NCBI GenBank assembly: GCA_028571685.1
Contig: CM053141.1
Location: 78,849,833-78,913,832, forward strand
Reading direction: 5' to 3'
DNA from: Heterohyrax brucei
Lineage: Eukaryota; Chordata; Mammalia; Hyracoidea; Procaviidae
DNA length: 64,000 bases
Under the pieces are notes generated by a model, which was given only the letters and a program-made list of their open reading frames with translations, searched no databases and was not told the origin of the DNA. Positions 1-11,900 of the stretch are shown piece by piece (position 1 is the stretch's first letter; every line of letters begins with the position of its first letter). Position numbers and translations under genes: made by a program.

Positions 1-3000
1 GTAAATGGTATTGACTTAATAATCTCGTTGTTGGTATAAAGGAATCCTACTGATTTACTTATGGTTATCTTCTATCCTGAGACTTTGCAGAACTCTTCTA
101 TCAGTTTGAGTAGTTTCCTTATGGATTCTTTGGGATTCTCTGCATATACAATCATGTCATCAGCAAACAGGGAGATTTTTAGTTCTTCTTTGCTGATGCA
201 GATGCCTGTTATTTCTTGGTCTTGTCTAATTGCTCTGGCTAGAACTTCTAGTACAATGTTGAGTAGGAGGGGTGAGAGTGGGCATCCTTGTCTAGTTCCT
301 GTTCTCATGGGGAACTGTTTCAGTCTCTCTCCATTCAAGATGATGTAGACAGTTAGCTTTGTATAAATGGCCATTATTGCATTGAGGAATTGGCCATCTA
401 TTCCTATTTTGCTGAGAGTTTTTAGCATGAATGGGTGTTGGACTTTATCAAATGCCTTTTCTGCATCAATAGAGAAGATCAGGTGGTTCTTTTGTGGTAT
501 TTATGTGGTTGATCACATAAGTTGTTTTTCTGATGTTGAACCAGCCTTGCATCCCTGGTATGAATCCAGCTTGGTCACGGTGGATTATTTTTTGAATATG
601 CTGTTGTATTCTATTGGCAAGAATTTTGTTGAAGATTTTTGCATCTAGATTCATGAGTGATATCGGTCTGTAGTTCTCCTTTTTGGTTGGGTCTTTCCCT
701 GGCTTTGGTATCAGGGTTATGCTGCCTTCATAGAATGAGTTTGGGAGTATTACATCCCTTTCTATACTGTGAAATAGTCTCAGTAGTGTTGGAGATAACT
801 CTTCTATAAAAGCTTGGTAGAATTCTGCAGTGAAGCCATCTGGGCCTGGACTTTTTTGGTTGGCAGTTTTTTGATGACTTTCTCAATCTCTTCCTTTGTG
901 ATGAGTTTATTAAGTTGTTCTGCTTCACCTTGTGATAATTTGGGTAGGTGATATGAATTAAGGAATTTCTCCATTTTCTCTAGGTTTTCAAATTTGTTAG
1001 AGTGCAGTCTTTCATTGTATTCAGCTATGATATTTTTAATTTCTGCTGGCTCTGTTGTGACAACTCCCCTCTCATTTGTTATTTGAGTTATTTGTTTCCT
1101 GTTTTTCTTTACTAAGTTTAGCCAGTGGTTTGTCAATTTTGTTGATCTTTTCAAAAAAACCAGCTTTTGGTCTTTTCAGTTTTTTCAATTATTTTTCTGT
1201 TCTCTAATTCATTTCTTTCTGCTCTGATCTTTGTGACCTGTTTTCTTCTGTTGCCTGAGGGGTTCCTCTGTTTCTCTCTCTCTACTTGTTCAAGCTTTAG
1301 GATCAGTTCTTTGATTTGGTTTCTTTCTTCCTTCCAGATGTGTGCATTTATGGAGATAAACAGACCTCTTGGCACTGCTTTGGCTGTATCCCATAGGTTC
1401 TTGTAGGAAGTGTTTTCATTCTCATTGGAATCCATGAATTTCTTTATTTCATCCTTGATTTCTTCTATGATCCATGATTTTTTGAGCAAGTTGTTGTTCA
1501 GTTTCCAGGAGTTCCACTTTCTATCTATGTTTTTTCTGCTATTGATTTTGACTTTTATGGCTTTATGATCTGAGAAGATGCTTTGCAGTAATTCAGTGGT
1601 ATGGATTTTGTTGCCAGCCAGATTTTGTTCAGAATTGCTTTATGTCCTAACACATGGTCTATTCTGGAGAATGTTCAATGTGCACTGGAGAAGAAGAAGT
1701 AGTTGTCTGCTGATGTATAGACAGTTCTGCATATGTCAGTGAGTTCTAGTTGGTTAATTGTGGCAATAAGGTCTGCTGTGTCTTTATCAAGTTTTTTTCT
1801 AGATGATCTCTCCAGTATGGAGAGTGGAGTTTTGAAGTCTTCTACTATTATTGTGGAGTGATCTATCTCCTTTTTGAGTGTAGTCAGTGTTTCTTTGATG
1901 TATTTAGGTGCTGTAATATTAGGTGCATAAATATTTAACATTGTTAAGTCCTTGTGTACTGAACCTTTCAGCAATAAATAGTGTCCATCTTTGTCCACAA
2001 TGGTGGATTTTACATTAAAATCAATTTTATCTGAGGTTAGAATTGCCACACATGCTCTTCTTTGTGTATTGTTAGCTTGATCTGTATTCTTCCATCCTTT
2101 GATTTTCAGTTTGTTCCTGTCTTTAAGTCTAAGGTAAGTTTCTTGTAGGCAACATATAAATGGGTCATGTCTTTTGATCCAAGATGTCACTCAGTGTCTC
2201 TTTACTGGAGCATTCAGTCCATTCACATTCAGTGTAATTATTGATAGGTATGTGTTCACTGATGCTATTGTGGTATGTTTATTTTTGTGTTGATGTCTTC
2301 TGTGTTGTTTTTATTAATCTGTGCTGGCATCTTCTTCTTTGTGAGTTGATTTTTTGCTTTTTTCAGGATTGATTTTGTGGTTGTTTAGACTCCTGTATTA
2401 AATTTCTTGATACGGAATGTTGCTTTTTTATTGTGCTTTACGGCTGCCCCTATGATCCTGCTTACTAAACTGTATATAAACTAAATTTTGATTGCTAGCA
2501 GTCTTGTCAACTTCCTCTCCAGCTGGAAGGACTATAATGACTATAGTACATCCCTCCTTGTAATATGATGATATCGTAGTTTACATGATGTGATCACTAG
2601 ATTGTTTCTTTCACTATTACAGCTTTGATTGTGTGTGGAGACTTCCCTAACTAAGTAGGATTCTGGATAATGTGTCCTTCTAAAACATAAAGTTAGCGGT
2701 TTTGTTCTTCCAAGCCAAGAAATTCTTTCAGTATTTCTTGTAGCTTTGGTTTGGTTTTTACGAAGTCTCTTGAGTTTCTGTTTATCTGAGAATGTCTTAA
2801 TTTCATTTCCATATTTGAAAGAGTTTTGCAGGATATATAGTTCTTGACTGGAAGTTCTCCTCCTTCAAGCCTTTCAATATGTCATGCCACTGTCTCTGTG
2901 CCAGCATCGTTTCTGCTTAGAAATCTGATGAAAGCCTACAGGGTTTCCCTCTGAATGTCAGCTTTGCTTTGAGTCTTGCTGCCTATAAGAGTTTCTGCTT

Positions 3001-3931
3001 ATGTTTCATTTTGTTAAGCTTGATTATAATATGTCTTTGAGTCTTTCTATTGAAATCTGTATTGAGTGGTGTTCTGTATGTAGCTTGGATATCTATATTC
3101 TCTTCTTTCATAATTTCTGGGAAGTTTTCTGTCAGCAGCTCAGCAACAATACTCTCTGTGTTCTCAGGTGTCTCTCCCTGTTCAGGAACTCCAGTTAATC
3201 ATAGATTGTTCTTCTTAATACAGTCCCATGTGCTTCTTAGTGGTTCTTCATTTTCCTTGTTTCTTTTTTCTGATTTCTCCTCATAGATGCCAGAGTCGGT
3301 TAGCTCTGTCTTCGAGATCTGAAATTCTGTTTTCCATTTGTTCCATTCTGTTTACTTGGCTTTGAATTGAAATTTCGTTGTCTTTGATTTTGTTCTTGAT
3401 CTGTTGGATTTCTTAGTACTGATGTTCCATCAGATTAAACAGCTTGCTTAATTTTTCATTTTGCTGTGCTGCATTTTGTATAGGGTCTAGGAAAATTCTA
3501 TATATAATCCTTTTGTATTCACCTTCTGATAGTTTCAGAAAAACTTCTTTATCTGGGAAGTTCTGAGGTGGTTTCTATGAGGGCCTTCTGATGCCATCGG
3601 TGATTTCCAGGTTGCCGTCTTTTCCAACGTTTGTTGCTCTTTGGGCTTCATATGGATCAGTAGAGGCTGGGAGAGATGCCGTGAAGATAGACCACAGTTG
3701 TTTCTCTAGGCTGTCTTTGGTCTGTGCAAGCCTCTGCTTGTGGAGAGTGGGGTAAGTGAAAAGAGAGGAGGTTTTGCATTCAGTGGCATGAAGTCCAAAT
3801 TTAACAGCCCTATGCTGCATCCCAGGACTTACTAGGTGTCCAGAAGACTCCATTTAATTATTATTTCAGGTCTTGGTTTCCAGAGGGATTTAGGGAGATG
3901 TGTGTTTAGTCTGCCATCTTGACTCCCCAAA
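1..3931 (-). mobile_element. L1 LINE, antisense, 5' end intact, 3' part beyond the window
   Basis: Read on the minus strand, the element starts at about 3931 with ggggagtcaagatggcagac, a typical L1 5' terminus. ORF1 remnants lie at about 2680-3545 (N-terminal pattern LSEGEYKRIIYRI, C-terminal ILQNSFKYGNEIKTFSDKQ). An open stretch at 3575-3853 starting MESSGHLV may be its upstream extension. ORF2 runs from about 2210 to the window start. It includes endonuclease (CCLQETYLRLKDRNKLKIKGW region, 1675-2190) and reverse transcriptase with the FADDMIVY box (72-428). Several stops and frame changes break ORF2, so this copy is inactive. It is the least decayed L1 here, so probably one of the younger ones. 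Confidence 0.93.
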
Positions 3932-4734
3932 ATCAATTCTTAAGAGTCTTGTGAATAACTAGTTGATATAGAAATGTGAAGTTGTAGACATTCAAAAGTG
4001 TCTCATACATTTCATTATTTTAGGGGTCAAACAACTTAAAATACAGGATGCCTGCATTTAGTGTCTTCATTCTTCAGTAATGTTAGTATGGAGAAATTAT
4101 GACTGAATTAACATTCAGCAGTAAGAAAATGAAAAGGTAATTGGGTTACTAAAACATGAGGTAATATTAGGTCGGATTTGAAAATCAAAATAAGAAGGAA
4201 AAAAAATGATAACGAGAAAATCAGCTTGCATTCTTTTGGAAACCCAGAAACATCTCCATCAGTGGCTCCCACATTTAGAGGCATATCATTATCACCTCAG
4301 CATCCCTAGAGACTACTGATATCTGTCTTGGACTCCCAAACCACTGGACTTACTTTGGTTAATCAAATTAATCAAATACTTGGTATTTGATGTGACTTGG
4401 GCATCAAAATTTTTAAAATTGCTCTGATAGGCCTGAAGTGTGAAAACTACCATTTATATATACCTTCCCTCTTCCCCCACCCAAGTAGAACCACCGCTTA
4501 AAGTCACAGTATTTAAAGTTTCTATCCTGAATCTTGGTATTTTCTGCTGGTTCCAAGAACAAAAGTAACATTGTTAAGGAAAGTTCCTGGAGACTGAAGA
4601 GAGAAAATGAGCCCCTTAAATCACACAGATAGGAAATCACTGTCATATTCTGTTTATTCATTGCAGCTGTTCACCTGGCCATTTATATATAGTATAAATG
4701 AATACAAAATTGGACACAGTTGAGATTATCATGG
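3932..4734. other. Intron 1 sequence, no recognised feature
   Basis: AT-rich, no convincing exon, RNA gene or repeat. It is the target flank of the L1 at 1-3931. Confidence 0.5.
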
Positions 4735-4862
4735 TAGCAGTATTCAACTTGGAGTAAGAAGACTTAGATTTAAATCGTAGTTATGCCACTTAGTTGTGTT
4801 ACAATGGCAACTCGTTTAACATCTCTGGAATTCCAGTTTTCCTTCTCCCTCACTTGATAGTG
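4735..4862 (+). repeat. MIR SINE fragment
   Basis: Follows the MIR middle region: agacttagatttaaatcgtag, then tgccacttagttgtgtt and cctcact-like text. Heavily diverged and interrupted downstream by an AfroSINE. Confidence 0.6.
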
Positions 4863-4869
4863 TTCTGGA

Positions 4870-5062
4870 TGATGTGAAACGCTACCAAGCTCAGTTGCTG
4901 ACTAAAAGGTTTGAGGTTCAAGTCTACCTTGAGGCATGTTAGAAAAAGGCCTAATGATCTACTTTCAGAAAATCGGTCATCAGAAACTCTGTAGAGCACA
5001 GTTCTGCTCTGACATACATGGAGTTCCCATGAGTCAGAGTCAGCTTGACAGCAACTGGTTCT
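4870..5062 (+). repeat. AfroSINE, long subtype
   Basis: The head (gctgactaaaaggtttgaggttcaag) is followed by the long-form middle gatctactttcagaaaatc and gaaactctgtagagcacag. It then ends with the standard tail catgagtcagagtcagcttg. Copies at 10383 (minus) and 58346 (plus) share this middle. Confidence 0.85.
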
Positions 5063-5337
5063 TTTCTCTTTTTTCAAACATGGAATAACCAAAACTATTT
5101 TGCATGGTTGCAGAAACTAAAAAAAACTAATGATATGAAGGTAAACTGTAAAAAGCTGTATAAAGATATATAAAAGTTACTATTTGAAAGGAGTTTTCTT
5201 AAGCTTAGAAGTGATAGAACACTGTAAAAGTATAATTTCTTGGAAGTAACATATCATATTTTGACTACCTCAAGAATAGAGTTCTGTGTACAGTAGATAA
5301 TACATCTGTTGAATTTAACATGCTTAATAGAGGAGGT

Positions 5338-5500
5338 GGAAACCCTGGTGGCATAGTGGTTAAGTGTTATGATGGCTAACCAGAAGGCTGGCATTTCAAA
5401 TCCCCCAGGCGTTTCTTGGAAACTCAGTGGGGTGGTTCTGCTCGGTCTGTAGGGTTACTATGAGTCAGCATCAACTCAATGGCATTGGATTTGGTTTGCT
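5338..5500 (+). repeat. AfroSINE
   Basis: Full short-form copy: aaccctggtggcatagtggt head, then ctaaccagaaggctgg, ttcttggaaactcagtgggg, and the tail tatgagtcagcatcaactc with ggatttggttt. The head carries tRNA-like A and B box traces. Confidence 0.93.
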
Positions 5501-5639
5501 TTAGTAGAGAAAGTATTATATTTTATTCCTTAAGCAGTGAATTAATCTGGGTCAAACATGTACTTTGAACTTGAACTTGGATTTCAGCACAAATGTTGGC
5601 ACTTGTTAACAAATTTGTGTTCATGGACATGTTCTAAGA

Positions 5640-5757
5640 CTCAAATTTCTTTTTCTGTTGGGAGTAAATCATATCTACCTCTCAGGACTGCCTTGTGGGT
5701 CAAATGTGAAATGAAACCATAGGTGGCACATAGCTGCAGTAAATATTAATTCCTTTC
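5640..5757 (+). repeat. MIR SINE 3' fragment
   Basis: Matches the MIR 3' half in order: a diverged cctcat-type segment, then gtgggtcaaatgtgaaatga, then ggcacatagctgcagtaaat. Old and diverged. Confidence 0.55.
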
Positions 5758-5969
5758 TTTCCTCCAAAAAGATAGTAATCTTGGCATAGTAATATTTTAG
5801 ATTTGAGTATTTTTCAATTGCTAAAAAATTGTAGCTATCATTTTTTACTGTTTCTGCTGATCTATGATTTGAACTTTATTTTCTCCCCTTTATGAATGCT
5901 TTCCAGATTCGTGTTCATTTTTCATGTTTTTTCAGATAATTTTTTAAAAAGACGTTTTCAGTTTACACC

Positions 5970-6101
5970 ATGGATAAAACAAATGACAAGAATGATTACA
6001 AAGATGATCTGCTGCTTAGGATGGGACTTAATGATAATAAAGCAGGAATGGAAGGACTAGATAAAGAAAAAATTAACAAAATTATAATGGAAGCTACAAA
6101 G
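5970..6101 (+). CDS. POLK: POLK exon 2 (coding part), residues 1-44
   Basis: Starts [20 protein letters not shown] and ends ...EATK in phase 0 at a gtatg donor. It is one residue shorter than the recalled human start (MDSTKEKCDSYKDD). Two acceptors could begin the exon: ttttttcag ending at 5935 or gttttcag ending at 5960. Either leaves a short piece of 5' UTR before the ATG. Confidence 0.96.
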
Positions 6102-8915
6102 GTATGTTTCTTGTTTCCTTCAGTGTCTTTAACTTAGCTGCTCTTTGACATTCTGTTTAAAATCAGCAAGTATTGACTATCTCTTTTATTTTATAATTTG
6201 TAATACTTTAGTATGTAATATTAAATACAAAGAGATATGAGTAATCTCCCTCCTGTTCTGTGCTGTTGCCATTTGGTTTTATGCCTCATGTGCATGTAGT
6301 ATGTATGTGTAGGCCAGGGCCAAGTGGGTCGCCATGTAGTATGTATGTGTAAATAAAATATTTTTTCACGTTTGTTTTTTACCATAGTAGGTGAATAACA
6401 TAATTGTATAAGTTTTTTTCAGTTAATATAAATTGGAAGTCTTTCTGTATAAGTAATTAAAAATCTTCATTCTTTTTTTATCTTTGTGTATATGGGTATA
6501 CTGTAGTTTACTGAATCAGTCATAATCCTTTATTGATAAATATGTCATTTCGAGTCTTTCGTTCTTACAAACAATACTACAGCAAATAGATAACCTTATA
6601 CTTTATAAATTTATATATGTGTAATCATAACTAGAGTAGATACCACCAAAAGATAAATACATTTGTAATTTTTATGGGTTGTCGAATTGCGCTCCATACT
6701 GGTTGTATCAGGTTACACTTCCACCACTAATATATGAGCATGTGTATTACTGGACCACAATCTTGACAACACCGGGTGTTACTAAAGTTTTGGATTTGCC
6801 AGTCTCAGTAACCCTTTGCTGCCAAGTCAGTGGTGCCTCAAAGAGACCCAGTAGGATACAGTAGAACCTTCCCCATAGGGTTTTCAGGGCTGTAAATTTT
6901 TACCGCAGCAGACTGACACATCTTTCTGTCATGGAACCTCTGGGAGTTCCAACTGCAGACTGACCTTTAGCAGCCAAGCACTTGATCAGTATGCCACAAG
7001 GACTCCCTTGCAGTAATGTAGTGTGGCTTTAATTTGTATTTCTCTTGTGGAAAGGGAGGTTGTACACCTTTTCATACGTTTAAAATCCATTTATGTTTCC
7101 TGTCTTATAAACTGTTTTAACCTTTCAAACATTTTTTCCATTGGATCAGTGTTTACCAGGCCTCCTTAGGGTCACCCTTTGTGGAATCAAGTTTTTAGCT
7201 CAATCATTTTGATCACAGAATCAGTCATTCTTAGTCGTAATGTTATTCGACAATGATGCTTTCCTTCTGGGTTGAACTATGTCCACCTAAGAATGTATAT
7301 ATCAATTTGGCTAGACCACAATTCCCCCTATTGTGTAGTTGTCCTACATTTAATGGTTGTGCCTTTATGTTAAAGAGTATTAGGGTGCAACTGTAACACC
7401 TTTACTAAGTGCATACCCCTGATCCAGTATAAAAAGAGTTTCCATGGGCTGTGGCCTACATGTTATCTTACAAGAAATAGAAGGAAGGGGAAGTAAACAG
7501 AGTTGAGGACCTCTTCCCACTAAGAAAGCAGTGTCAGAATCAGAGTGCATCCTGTGGGCCCAAAATCCCTGTGTGCAGAAGCTCCTATTCTGGGGGAACA
7601 TTGGTGAGAAGGCCAACAGAGAGACAAAGCCCTCTCTTGGAGCTGATACCCTGAATTTGGACTTTTAGCCTACTGTGAAGAAATAAAACTTCTTTTTGTT
7701 AAGGCTGCCCACATGCGGCACTTCTGTTATCGCAGTGCTAAATGAGGAAAACACTTTCAGATATTTTTTCTTATGCTTTTATTCTGTTTCCCTTTGTAGG
7801 GGTCCAGATTTTATGAAAATGAGCTCAAGAAGGAAAAGCAAGTCAATGAAAGAATTAAAAATATGATGCAACAAAAAGTTCAAATTACCAGCCAGCAGCT
7901 AAGGAAAGCACAGTTACAGGTATTTATTCAGTTTGTCAAATATAGTGAGAGATGGTAGAATAGTAATTGACAATTAAAATGTATTATGGTGAAGCTACAA
8001 GTGAAAACAACTTGAAATGTAAATTCACATTATATTGTAAAATATAAATATTTAACAACTACATACTTTACTTTGTTAAGCCCTGCTCTACTCTTTAACA
8101 GATAGATTCTGCACCTAGACATTGTCACTTTTCTTTTACAGAGGAATATACCAACAACAAAAAAAAACCCTTTGCCATTGAGTCAATTCCAGCTCATTAA
8201 TGACCCGGTAGGACAGATTAAAAATCCTAAGGAATGCCTGGCGGTTTTGACCTGTCAACCTTTTGATTAGCTGTACCTCTTAACCACTACACCAGCAGGA
8301 TTTCCACAGAAGAATATGTGGAGCCTTAATTAGGTTAAGTAAGTTGCCTAGTTTCATACAGTATGTAATTGGCAGAGGTAAAGTTTAATCCAAAACCTGT
8401 GTTCTTTTTGTTATATACACAGTTGGCAATTAGAAAAGACCACAGAATAAATGGGGCAGGTTTTTCTGCAATGCTGATTTTGTAGAAATTTGGGAGAATC
8501 TGTTAATTGTAAATGTAATTGTGCTGTATTAAAAAGTTATATTGAGATAGATCAGTGACCTAAATAAAAGAACTACGACCATAAAACTGTTAAAGAAAAT
8601 GAAGGAATAGTGCTTTAGGACCTAGTTTTTGTCAGTGGATTCTTAGATTGTAATGCCAGAAGCTTGAGAAATAATACAAAGCAGATAAATAAGACTTCAT
8701 TAAAATTAAAAGCTTTTGTTTGTTGATGAACATTATCAACAAAGTGAAGAGACAGCCTACAGAATGGGACAGAATATATGGTAATCTTGTATCTCATAAG
8801 GGTTCAATATGCAGGAGGTATTTTAAAACAAAATTCTACAACTCAACCACAAAAAATGTTAGAAAGCCAATTGAAAAATGGGCAAAGGACTTGAATAGAC
8901 ATTTCTCCAAAGAAG

Positions 8916-8946
<31 letters not shown>

Positions 8947-11900
8947 CACACATAGCCAGTAAGTACTTGAAAAGTTACTTAACATCATTGATTATTAAAG
9001 AGATTCAAATAAAAAGTATACTGAGATACCACTTTTGTGGGATTGTAAAGTACTGCAATTACTTGGAAGATAGTTTGACAGTCCCTTGTATGTTAAGCAC
9101 AGAGTCACCATGTGGCCTAGCAATTTCACTCCTGAGTATCCTCCTAAAAGCTTGAGAGTGGGGACTTGAACAGATACTTGTACTGCTGTGTTTACTGTAG
9201 TATTATTAGTGATAGCTAGAAGGTGGAAACAACCCAAAAGTCCCTCAGCAGATAAATGGATAAACAAAATGTTGAATATCCATGTAATGGAGTATTACTC
9301 GGCCATAAAGAAAAATGAAGTTCTGGTACATGTTATGTTAAGAATGAACTGTGAAAACATTATGCTGAATGAAATAAGTAAACACAAAAGGACAAATTTT
9401 GTATGATCTCACTTTTGTGAAATTTCTAGAAAAGGCAAAAGATAAAAATTCATTAGTAATTACCAGGCACTAATGGGAAAGGGGAAACAGTTGTTACTGC
9501 TTAAGAAGGGGCACTGAATTTCTGTTAAGGGTGATGAAAATATTTTGGAAATGTATAGTGGTAATAGTTGTGCAACATAGGGAATGCAATTAATATCAGT
9601 GAACTGTAGTCTTAACAAATGGTTAGAATGGCAAATACTTTGCTCACTGTATTTTACCACAGTGAAGTTAAAAACAAAACCCCAAAAGTCATACATAGGG
9701 TAGAATGCCCAGGTGTGCGTGAATTGTTAAGATGAAACACAAAACTTGTAAAAATTTAATGGCTTTTGGATTCTCCCTCAAGATCTTCAAAGGCAGATAC
9801 TCAAAGTTATTTCAAGAGATAATTCTGAGGAGAGCCAAGTGACACCATGCTGTAGGACAACCCAGAGCAGTCCAAGTTGGCTAGTAAAAGCTTATGTTAT
9901 ACTCAAAGCCATTTATTCTCTCAAAACCTAATCTGGTGTTAACAAAATATTTTAAGGTATATGTTAAAGGTAAAATTATAGTATCATTCTAATGTGCTAC
10001 AAAATCCTTCTCTGTGATAGAGTTCAAAGATCATAAATTACGTTTTCTTTACCAGACTCATGTGCCAAATTTTGATGAATGCTCTCCCAAAGTATAAGGA
10101 GCTGGTGTTTATTTTCTGTGTTAAGTGGTCTGCTATCATGACAAAAGATGATTTGCCGGCCACATCATCATTTTAAGTGCTTGTTAGCATTCCTCCTTTT
10201 GGAAGTACCATAATTTATTTACCCAAACTTGGTTCCGGTTTTTTGTTTTATACCCAGTCCTGTAAGGATCTTTCTCATTTGTATGTCTTTGCACTCCTGC
10301 TCTGTTATTTTCACCAAAGATTGTACCAGTTTACGTTATCAGCATAAGAGTTCTAGTTCCCTCTCATAATTGTTTAACACGGTACCACCCAGTTGTTGAG
10401 TCAGTTCCAGCTCTTGGCAACCACATGTATATTAGAGTAGAACTGTGCTCCAGGGAATTTTCAATGACTGATTCTCCAGAAGTAGCCAAACAGGTTTTTC
10501 TTGCAAGGCATCTCTGGAAGAACTCCAGTTTCTGGTTTTTCAGTTAGCATTTGAGCATGGTAACTGTTTCCACCACCCAGGAATTCTTATTTAACACTAA
10601 ATATTGTTAATCTTGTATTTTTGCTAATCTAATGGTGTAAGATGGTATCTTATTATTTAATTTGCTTTTTCCTTTGATTATGACCTAGATAGGCCACGTT
10701 TTCACATATTGATTAGACATTAATATTTCATTCTTGTGGGAATATCCTCTTTATCTCTCTTTGTTATATATAGGCTAAGTTCTTGCTGACATAAAGACTC
10801 CAGAATCGTAAGAATTTATTTTTTACATAATAGGTAAGAAGTTCCAGCTGGTAGGGGGCTCTGCTCACTGTGGTGTTTTAGTCGGGTTCTTTATAACGTG
10901 ATGTGCCATCGCGTGTAGTGTTAGCCTTACCTGGATTGACAAAACTGGGTTACGTCCAATACATATTCCAAGCCGTGGTAAGGGAGAGAGGAGCCCTCCT
11001 GATGCAGTGGTTAAGCACTTAGCTCCTAACATAAAGGCTGAAACGCACAAGCTGCTTCCCAGGAGAAAGATGTAGCAGTCTGCTTCCCTGAAGACCGCAG
11101 TCTAAGAAAAGAAACCCCAGGGGCAGTTGTAGTCTCCTATAGAGTCAGCATTAGTTGGAATTGACTCAGTGGCAGCAGGTTTGGGTTTTGTTTGGTAAGG
11201 GAAAAATAATAAGAAAAATATGTACTCTAGCCACACTGTCACATGCCCAGCTAATAACTTGTTACTGTGTTAATGCCACAGGAACAGAGGAAACGGGACA
11301 AATAGGAGAGCTAATTAACAGAACTCTGCATGTTTAGACTTGATCTGTGGCAGAGCTGAAAGTGAGAAAGAGGTAGACTATTCTATAAAGAGGAAACCCT
11401 GATGGTGTAGTGGTTAAGGGCAACAGCTGCTAACCAGAAGGTTGGCAGTTCAGATCCATCAGGCACCGCTTGAAAACTCTATGGAGCAGTTCTACTTTGT
11501 CTATAGGGTCACTGAGTTGGAATTGACTCAGTGACAGTGGGTTTGGTTTCTTTTCTTTCTTTGTTTATTCAATAAATGAGACAGAATATAGTCCCTTGGA
11601 CTGCCGTACATGCAAGACTGTATTTCAGGTATCAGACATCATTCAGAGCTTCCCGCTGATTTCCAACTCAATCTGGGAGGGACTAAAATTCAAGCAGTTA
11701 GGAAATGTATAAGACAATTATTAATCAATATAAAAAAATATTGGATGCCTACTTAAATCATACATAAAAATTAATTAAGTATAAAAAACCCTGGTGGTAT
11801 AGTGCTCCGCTTGTGTGTATCTTACTAAAACTAGTATCCTGACTATATGAGAAAGGAGCCCTGGTAGCATAGTAGTTAAGCATTTGGCTGCTAACTGGAA

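Noticed and set aside
1-3931. POLK exon 1 or promoter at the left edge
   Set aside because: The region is wholly L1; no CpG island or donor consistent with a first exon is visible.
5338-5420. tRNA genes at AfroSINE heads
   Set aside because: The tRNA-like heads lack a full cloverleaf and are followed by SINE bodies.
8916-8957. Origin or regulatory AT element
   Set aside because: A plain microsatellite in an L1.
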